Origin: Mugil cephalus
Lineage: Eukaryota; Chordata; Actinopteri; Mugiliformes; Mugilidae
Assembly: GCF_022458985.1 (NCBI RefSeq)
Contig: NC_061779.1
Span: 16,599,001-16,663,000 of the forward strand
Direction of reading: 5' to 3'
Length of the DNA: 64,000 nucleotides
Shown here one piece after another: positions 59,801 through 64,000 of this stretch (position 1 is the first letter of the stretch; every line of letters begins with the position of its first letter). The notes under the pieces are model-generated. The model searched no databases. It was not told the origin of the DNA and saw only the letters and a program-made list of their open reading frames with translations. A program made the position numbers and the translations under genes.

Positions 59801-60734
59801 CGTCCAACTCTGGGCAAGACGAGGAAATGAGAATATTATCCAAAAATGTTAAATAGTGTCTGGAATGTATCAGTTCAGGTGTTTATGTGTGTCCTTGTGC
59901 GTGTGGAAGTTTGTAAGCCATTAAAAGTGACGTCCTGTTCTGCTTTGTAGGGAATGTAGCAAATCAATGAGCACAACTGCTTTGTAGCAGTATTGGATTT
60001 CCTGTACATCTTGACTTTTAAGGCTTTAACTACATTTGCCAAAAAGAGAAATTACTTTTTTTATTTGAAAATGTTCTTAGTTGAGTTTAGTACACAATAA
60101 TCAAAGTATGAAGCACAATAAAATCAAATATTTTACAGTTGTTGCCTTTATCTTCGTCTTTCCTTTTAGTTAACAGAGCGCTGTGTACACGCTTGTGCGT
60201 TGAGTTAAACCACAAATCCTCTTTGTTGAAGCTGCTGTGAAATGTGTGTCTTGCTCAAGGGTACCTTGACAGCTGTGGTTTAGGAAAAGAAAGATACAGT
60301 CATCGATTAGTTTCCCACTACAACATTATTCTGCGTGACCTCTCAGTCCAGCAGCTTCCCTACCCATTAATGCACCGCGCCCACCTCGCAGTGCTCCAAC
60401 TACACCCACAACCGCGCTCTGAGCGAACACGGCCACGTTTAATTAACAAGTAAAATTAACAGCTAATTCGTTCATTTTCTCCACCCTGTCTCTTTCTGTT
60501 TCTCCCAGGCGGTACTTTGGTGAGAAGATTGGTCTCTACTTTGCGTGGTTGGGCTGGTACACGGGCATGTTAATCCCTGCCGCCCTGGTTGGCGTTTTTG
60601 TCTTCCTCTACGGGCTCTTCACCATGGACTCCAGCCAAGTCAGGTCAGCTCACGCAACCAGACGACCACGCATTCAAATTAATGTTGAACGCTTCATGTA
60701 AAAATGCACATTCGCAATTGCTGCCGTCTTTTCC

Positions 60735-60773
<39 letters not shown>

Positions 60774-63700
60774 CTCATCAGTAAAGAGATCTGCGACTCC
60801 AACATTACTATGTGTCCCATGTGCGAGGAGTCGTGTGAGCTGTGGACTCTGAATAACAGTTGTGTCTTCGCGAAGGTCAGTGCAGTTTTTCTTCCAGTAG
60901 AGTTTCGAGTTTTTACAAACAAGATGAGCTGCAACAAATCTCATGATCCCGTGAAGGAGAGAGCTGTCGCTGAATTCTGATAAAAAACATAGTAGAGCTT
61001 GAAACTTATTTAATTCAGTTGTTATTTTAGAAGATAGGCCTTTAAATGTTTTATTACATACACAAAACAATGCAGTCGTCATGTATAGGTCCGTTATAAG
61101 ATTGAAAATAGATCGACAAAGATGAAATCAGAACTTTTCACTTCTTTTTTTTTTCTTTTTTTTGCTGGTGTGATTTGTAAAATGTGTTCGGTGTTTGGTA
61201 CTGAGATTTGGAGCCAATGGACAGAACCAGGCTAGTAGTTTATACCTGATACCTTTCTTCATGCTAATGGCTGTTAACTGTAGTGTTATGGTTGCTGTAC
61301 AGACGGGAGAGGCATCAATCTTCTTATCTAACTCTGTGAAATCTCCTGTGTGAGGTCTTGAACTCGAGGTGATGCTCTGAAGCTAATTGTCACAAAGCTA
61401 ACTGATACAATACATATTGGGCTCTTTAAATTGACTATTTTGTTGTTAAAATCAGAAGCGACGTTTTATTTATTTATTTATTTTTCCTGAGCTGCCTTCA
61501 TATGCTTCTGTTTCTAGGTGACCCATCTGTTTGACAACGGAGGCACCGTGTTCTTTGCGATCTTCATGGCTATCTGGGGTAGGTGGAGGCTGCTTTTGTT
61601 TGTCTGTTCTCCTGATTTTGTGGATGCTTGTTGTTTTTTCCATCAGACCCTACTGGAATTGAAATCTATTTATACATTAGTGTGCCAGCGCTCATGCTTC
61701 CCTCTCAACTCCTCCAAACACATTAACTTTTTTCAGCTGGGAATTTTGCACAGTAAACACACTTGTGCAAATACCAGAGATCTGTAACGTGTCTGTCAGA
61801 GGATAAATGGTCAACTCTCCCTGATTTAACATCAGCACTTGTACTTTCGCTGCTGTCTGGGTGTAATTAGTCCGGTGATTCAACGTTTCTCCGGAGGGAG
61901 GTAATCATTTAGCTCTCAGGGCTGTGGAATTGCATCATGATATCTTGCATATATTTTTCCTACAGCCATAATATCTCTGTGATGTAGAGCGGGAGCACTA
62001 CTGTGCCGCATTTGGCCCAGATCCACCCGTCTGCCATGATGTAAATAATCACGTGTGCCTGAGGGAGCACTTGGCACATTGTGTTCTCCGTCGGGGCTAA
62101 ATGAAGGCTAAGGAGAGCTCGAAAGCCGAGGAAGTTCCAGTCAGCCGCGGCGACTGAGGTCTGTAGCTGCGAATGCTACACAAGGGCTCCTGGCAATGTG
62201 AACCAAAGCAGCAGCACTGCACCACTGATTGAGTGCACTCTAGTAGTGAGTGAGAAAGACATGAAACATTGGTTAGCCCAAGGGACTGAACGCAGGCATC
62301 TGAAAAGGCTGCGTTTCGCTCCCTCTTTGAGCAAAAGTGGGTCGAGCTATATTAAACTTCAACATCTTTTACAGCAGTCAACGTTGCCCTGACTCAGGAT
62401 TCAAACTCTGGTGCTTCTTAAGGCCACGGTTTATTTATGGGTCTCAGATGTATAGTTTTTGCGCCTTAAACGCATTCACATGGCCGAGTGAGGGTTGTTG
62501 TGATCATTTCCTAATCTGCAGATTAATCGTTCGGTAGCAGCAAAAATGTCCATCACACTTTCTGAGACGTCAAAATAGGATCCTGGATCTGTATGTTTTA
62601 TCTGACCAATGATCCAAAACCTTCACATATTAAGCTCATTATCTTACTATAACAGAGAAGGCAGCTAATTCTCATAACTGAGCAGCTGAAACTAATTCAT
62701 TTTGGTGTTTTTGCTCAAAAAAAATGACTGAAACAGTTGATGATTATCCTTCTAATGAGACACCGCGCAATTCTCTGTCTAATCACTTTCTCCATAAAAT
62801 GTTAATATGTATAAAATGTTCATAACTGTGGTGAAGCTGCACCGCACTGATACTCATACTCATGTCAGTTTTCATTATAAGAAGAAAAAAAATATTCCAT
62901 TTACGTCTGAAGGAAACCGACATGAGGACTGAGTCGGGGGGATAGAGTTACACTAGCCGTCCATCACACATGATTACTGTGTTCTTATTTTAAGGACGAG
63001 CTCTTCCTCACACACTGAACCACGTGAATATTTTGAGAGTTCGTGCAGTTTGTGTGAAAACATTTTCGTGGTGGTTGTGTGTGTGTGTGTGTGTGTGTGT
63101 AACAAACCAGAATCGAACGTCATTTCTGGATCATAATAACGTCTGATACAAAGGAAACTATGTCTCCAGACTGAAGTCTGCCCGCAGAGAGCTTTACGTC
63201 TTTCGACAAAAAAATGGACCGTGCTTGACAGAGACACCGTTTCTGTCACCACTTCTCCTTGACTTCCCCACAAAAGCAGAGCGGTGTGTGAACTGATGGC
63301 TGTAATCAGTTTCCATAATGGGCCACTGCAGACTGTGTTGCAGTCGGGATATCTGACCATAATGTGCAAATGGCTCCTGCAGTGCTTTCTCAGTGAATGG
63401 CCCTCTCTTGCTGTGTGTCATGCTTGACGGTGCACATCAGAGTTGATCAATAACATGACTGTATCCCGATCCACGTCGCAGCCACAGTATTCCTGGAGTT
63501 CTGGAAAAGGAGACGGGCTGAGCTGACGTATGACTGGGACCTCATCGATTGGGAAGAAGAAGAGGTATGTGAGCGGCACCCTCAAATAGATCCGAAATCA
63601 TTTGATTGCCTCTCAGGTTTAACGTATGTACTTCTTGGCGATTTGAAAGTGATCCAGTAATTCATGATGGAATATCTGTTGCTAATCAGGAGGAGCTGAG

Positions 63701-63830
63701 GCCTCAGTTCGAAGCCAAGTACTCGAGGGTGGAGAGAGTTAACCCGATCTCTGGCAAGCCTGAGCCTTTCCAGCCCTTCTCAGACAAACTCAGCCGGCTC
63801 ATGGTGTCTGTGTCCGGAATATTCTTCATG
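32523..63830 (+). CDS. ano3: Anoctamin 3 (TMEM16C), 5' half
   Basis: Polytopic TMEM16-family membrane protein, neuronal, described as a calcium-dependent scramblase and as a modulator of sodium-activated potassium channels; human variants cause dystonia. From the usual start, join(38532-38577,50781-50987,53339-53469,53614-53769,53859-53959,54067-54111,57309-57440,57961-58067,58900-58955,59158-59279,60509-60643,60782-60875,61518-61578,63482-63564,63690-63830) yields 539 residues in unbroken phase. Diagnostic for ANO3 rather than ANO4 are [15 protein letters not shown] and [13 protein letters not shown], matching the human N-terminus. Then come [63 protein letters not shown], the first helix (about 374-404) and the second (about 450-471). 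The rest lies beyond the window. Two upstream exons at 32523 and 35350 may supply a second N-terminus. Confidence 0.95.
35350..35526 (+). CDS. ano3: Candidate alternative ano3 second exon
   Basis: Acceptor ttttgtag ends at 35349 and donor gtgagt starts at 35527. The exon is 177 bases, entering and leaving in phase 1. The frame matching its neighbours has mostly G/C third positions and reads [20 protein letters not shown], then [20 protein letters not shown]. It ends in the phase needed to join ano3 exon 2 at 50781. It is Ser/Thr-rich with RxxS-type sites (RQAS, ISRSTT). Confidence 0.6.
37892..37914. repeat. (TA)n microsatellite
   Basis: About 11 TA units followed by a short TG run. Confidence 0.9.
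38312..38353 (+). promoter_or_regulatory. G-rich tract upstream of the ano3 start
   Basis: Runs of four to seven G separated by single A or short spacers, on the coding strand, about 180-220 bases before the ATG. Its pattern allows a G-quadruplex in promoter DNA or 5'UTR RNA. Confidence 0.5.
38532..38577 (+). CDS. ano3: ano3 coding exon 1 (usual start)
   Basis: ATG at 38532 in a good context (GCCATGG); 15 codons, [15 protein letters not shown], identical to the human ANO3 N-terminus as I recall it. Leaves in phase 1. The donor GTTGGT is weak (T at +3, G at +4). Confidence 0.93.
40722..40752. repeat. Short interrupted (TG)n
   Basis: TG dinucleotides broken by one extra T. Confidence 0.8.
41072..41132. 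repeat. (TG)n microsatellite, about 30 units
   Basis: Long pure TG dinucleotide run in ano3 intron 1, probably highly polymorphic. Confidence 0.95.
41766..42236. mobile_element. Degraded Tc1/mariner-type DNA transposon remnant
   Basis: The two ends are imperfect inverted repeats: the left end carries ATATTATGACCAGG and the right end, inverted, ACATTATGACCAGG. Inside, the plus-strand frame still reads [20 protein letters not shown] and [13 protein letters not shown]. It resembles the end of Tc1-type transposases, where an IEHLWDVLD-like motif is expected. It is far too short and eroded to be active. A (CA)n tract interrupts it near 41950. Confidence 0.65.
44841..44874. repeat. (ATTT)n microsatellite
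   Basis: About eight TTTA/ATTT units. Confidence 0.9.
49959..50379 (-). pseudogene. Antisense coiled-coil gene fragment, frameshifted, unnamed
   Basis: On the minus strand, two stretches read as highly charged coiled coil. The first (about 50155-50330) gives [20 protein letters not shown], then after a shift of frame [20 protein letters not shown] and [12 protein letters not shown], ending at a donor-like AAAAAG|GTAAGT at 50155/50154. The second (about 49959-50075) gives [20 protein letters not shown] and [17 protein letters not shown], then a stop. An acceptor-like ttatctttcag ends at 50380. The frameshift at about 50262-50268 and an upstream in-frame stop argue for a decayed fragment. I do not recognise the parent family. 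Confidence 0.45.
50781..50987 (+). CDS. ano3: ano3 coding exon 2
   Basis: Acceptor tgttctcag ends at 50780; donor gtcagt at 50988. Encodes [20 protein letters not shown] then LPCLAQ, matching human [20 protein letters not shown]. The rest is a poorly conserved Pro/Ser linker ending LLPPQT. Confidence 0.93.
50988..53338 (+). other. ano3 intron 2
   Basis: 2.35 kb, AT-rich, no other exon recognised; contains the LINE 3' end at 52681-52880. Confidence 0.55.
52681..52880 (+). mobile_element. 3' end of a non-LTR retrotransposon (LINE) remnant
   Basis: Begins with a frame reading [13 protein letters not shown] and a stop, the usual last residues of fish LINE ORF2 proteins. About 150 bases of 3'UTR follow, ending gccccctgtgggatgaataa then agttct, the typical polyadenylation-like tail. 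Only the extreme 3' end is present, as expected of 5'-truncated insertions. Confidence 0.65.
53339..53469 (+). CDS. ano3: ano3 coding exon 3
   Basis: Acceptor ctgtgcag ends at 53338; donor gtagcg at 53470. Encodes [20 protein letters not shown] and [20 protein letters not shown] resembles human GKDKDYTDESE; the rest of the cytosolic linker is divergent and shorter. Confidence 0.85.
53614..53769 (+). CDS. ano3: ano3 coding exon 4
   Basis: Acceptor cccttgcag ends at 53613; donor gtgcag at 53770. 52 codons containing [17 protein letters not shown] and [15 protein letters not shown], the start of the conserved anoctamin cytosolic (dimerisation) domain. Confidence 0.95.
53859..53959 (+). CDS. ano3: ano3 coding exon 5
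   Basis: Acceptor ttgaaag ends at 53858; donor gtaact at 53960. Encodes [20 protein letters not shown] and QMNIRMPF. The intron before it is only 89 bases. Confidence 0.95.
54067..54111 (+). CDS. ano3: ano3 coding exon 6
   Basis: Acceptor attttag ends at 54066; donor gtaagt at 54112. A 45-base exon, [14 protein letters not shown] (human KKCYYTDGRSKSMG). Confidence 0.93.
54112..57308 (+). other. ano3 intron 6
   Basis: 3.2 kb. No exon recognised. A balanced-composition patch at about 55.9-56.18 kb may be conserved non-coding DNA; the rest is AT-rich. Confidence 0.5.
57309..57440 (+). CDS. ano3: ano3 coding exon 7
   Basis: Acceptor ctgcagcag ends at 57308 (phase selects this AG rather than the one three bases upstream); donor gtaagg at 57441. 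Encodes [20 protein letters not shown] then [19 protein letters not shown]. Confidence 0.93.
57961..58067 (+). CDS. ano3: ano3 coding exon 8
   Basis: Acceptor ccctcccag ends at 57960; donor gtgagc at 58068. Encodes [20 protein letters not shown] and [15 protein letters not shown]. Confidence 0.95.
58900..58955 (+). CDS. ano3: ano3 coding exon 9
   Basis: Acceptor tgctgtag ends at 58899; donor gtgagc at 58956. A 56-base exon, [18 protein letters not shown]. Confidence 0.95.
59158..59279 (+). CDS. ano3: ano3 coding exon 10
   Basis: Acceptor tcatcag ends at 59157; donor gtaatc at 59280. Encodes [20 protein letters not shown] then [20 protein letters not shown], immediately before the first membrane helix. 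Confidence 0.96.
60509..60643 (+). CDS. ano3: ano3 coding exon 11 (first transmembrane helix)
   Basis: Acceptor tctcccag ends at 60508; donor gtcagc at 60644. Encodes [20 protein letters not shown] and [20 protein letters not shown], nearly identical to human ANO3. Confidence 0.97.
60736..60771. repeat. (GATT)9 microsatellite at an ano3 splice acceptor
   Basis: Nine GATT units ending ten bases before ano3 exon 12, replacing the usual polypyrimidine tract. Confidence 0.93.
60782..60875 (+). CDS. ano3: ano3 coding exon 12 (Cys-rich extracellular loop)
   Basis: Acceptor ctcatcag ends at 60781; donor gtcagt at 60876. Encodes [20 protein letters not shown] then [11 protein letters not shown]: five spaced Cys plus two N-glycosylation sequons (NIT, NNS). 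Only ten bases lie between a GATT microsatellite and the exon. Confidence 0.95.
61518..61578 (+). CDS. ano3: ano3 coding exon 13
   Basis: Acceptor gtttctag ends at 61517; donor gtaggt at 61579. Encodes [20 protein letters not shown], the first part of the second helix. Confidence 0.97.
63075..63100. repeat. (TG)n microsatellite
   Basis: About 13 TG units in ano3 intron 13. Confidence 0.9.
63482..63564 (+). CDS. ano3: ano3 coding exon 14
   Basis: Acceptor cgtcgcag ends at 63481; donor gtatgt at 63565. Encodes [20 protein letters not shown] then IDWEEEE, the end of helix 2 and the acidic cytosolic loop. Confidence 0.97.
63690..63830 (+). CDS. ano3: ano3 coding exon 15 (last in window)
   Basis: Acceptor ctaatcag ends at 63689; donor gtaaac at 63831. 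47 codons: [40 protein letters not shown] and VSGIFFM. The gene continues beyond the window. Confidence 0.97.
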
Positions 63831-64000
63831 GTAAACCCTTTGATCTTTGAATAATCTGCCCTTTAGGGATTCAGCCTGAGAGCGACTTCACCCTCACTTT
63901 GTGTGCCACCTTTAGAGTGTGGTAGCAGTGGTGTAACACCTCCCCCTGTTGGACAAAAAATGCAATTAAAGGAAGAGCGTATGAGGCTTATTTAATGTCT

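Larger units (their letters stand above)
57441..60508 (+). other. ano3 introns 7-10
   Basis: Introns 57441-57960, 58068-58899, 58956-59157 and 59280-60508. An A-run and short (CA)n tract lie at about 57794-57828. Nothing else gene-like was seen. Confidence 0.55.
60876..63689 (+). other. ano3 introns 12-14
   Basis: Introns 60876-61517, 61579-63481 and 63565-63689. Intron 13 has a balanced patch at about 61.88-62.2 kb that may be regulatory and a (TG)n at 63075-63100. No gene seen. Confidence 0.55.

Overview
This is a vertebrate, almost certainly teleost fish, nuclear genomic window. Coding sequence sits in short exons flanked by GT/AG introns, microsatellites and decayed fish-type transposons are common, and every gene recognised is the fish form of a human chromosome 11p14 gene. 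I saw no bacterial, plasmid, phage or CRISPR-like content and no unfamiliar multi-gene system. All assignments come from reading translations and recalling families; no search was run.

Layout, left to right: (1) 5-1644 +, the last three coding exons of the vesicular glutamate transporter slc17a6 (VGLUT2), with its 3'UTR to about 2.6 kb; (2) 2.6-8.8 kb, a non-coding block with sequence that looks like conserved regulatory DNA, especially 5.1-6.3 kb; (3) 9292-10338 -, the single-exon gene fancf; (4) 15220-26007 +, all seven coding exons of gas2 (336 residues), whose upstream non-coding exon probably lies near 11.3-11.5 kb, head-to-head with fancf; (5) 29511-31160 -, all four coding exons of svip (80 residues); (6) 32523-63830 +, the first half of ano3 (anoctamin 3/TMEM16C), 15 coding exons from the usual start at 38532 plus two upstream exons at 32523 and 35350 that splice in phase into exon 2 and would give a different N-terminus. 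The window ends inside ano3, after the exon carrying the SGIFFM motif.

The genes do not form one pathway: a synaptic glutamate loader, a DNA cross-link repair subunit, an actin/microtubule linker, an inhibitor of VCP/p97-dependent ER-associated degradation and a membrane scramblase or channel regulator. What joins them is ancient synteny. As I recall, human SVIP and ANO3 are about 3 Mb apart with LUZP2 between them, whereas here svip and the first candidate ano3 exon are head-to-head about 1.4 kb apart.

Points most worth a second look: the alternative ano3 N-terminus; a Glu in place of the caspase-target Asp of GAS2; an antisense, frameshifted coiled-coil remnant in ano3 intron 1; and a GATT microsatellite abutting an ano3 splice acceptor.
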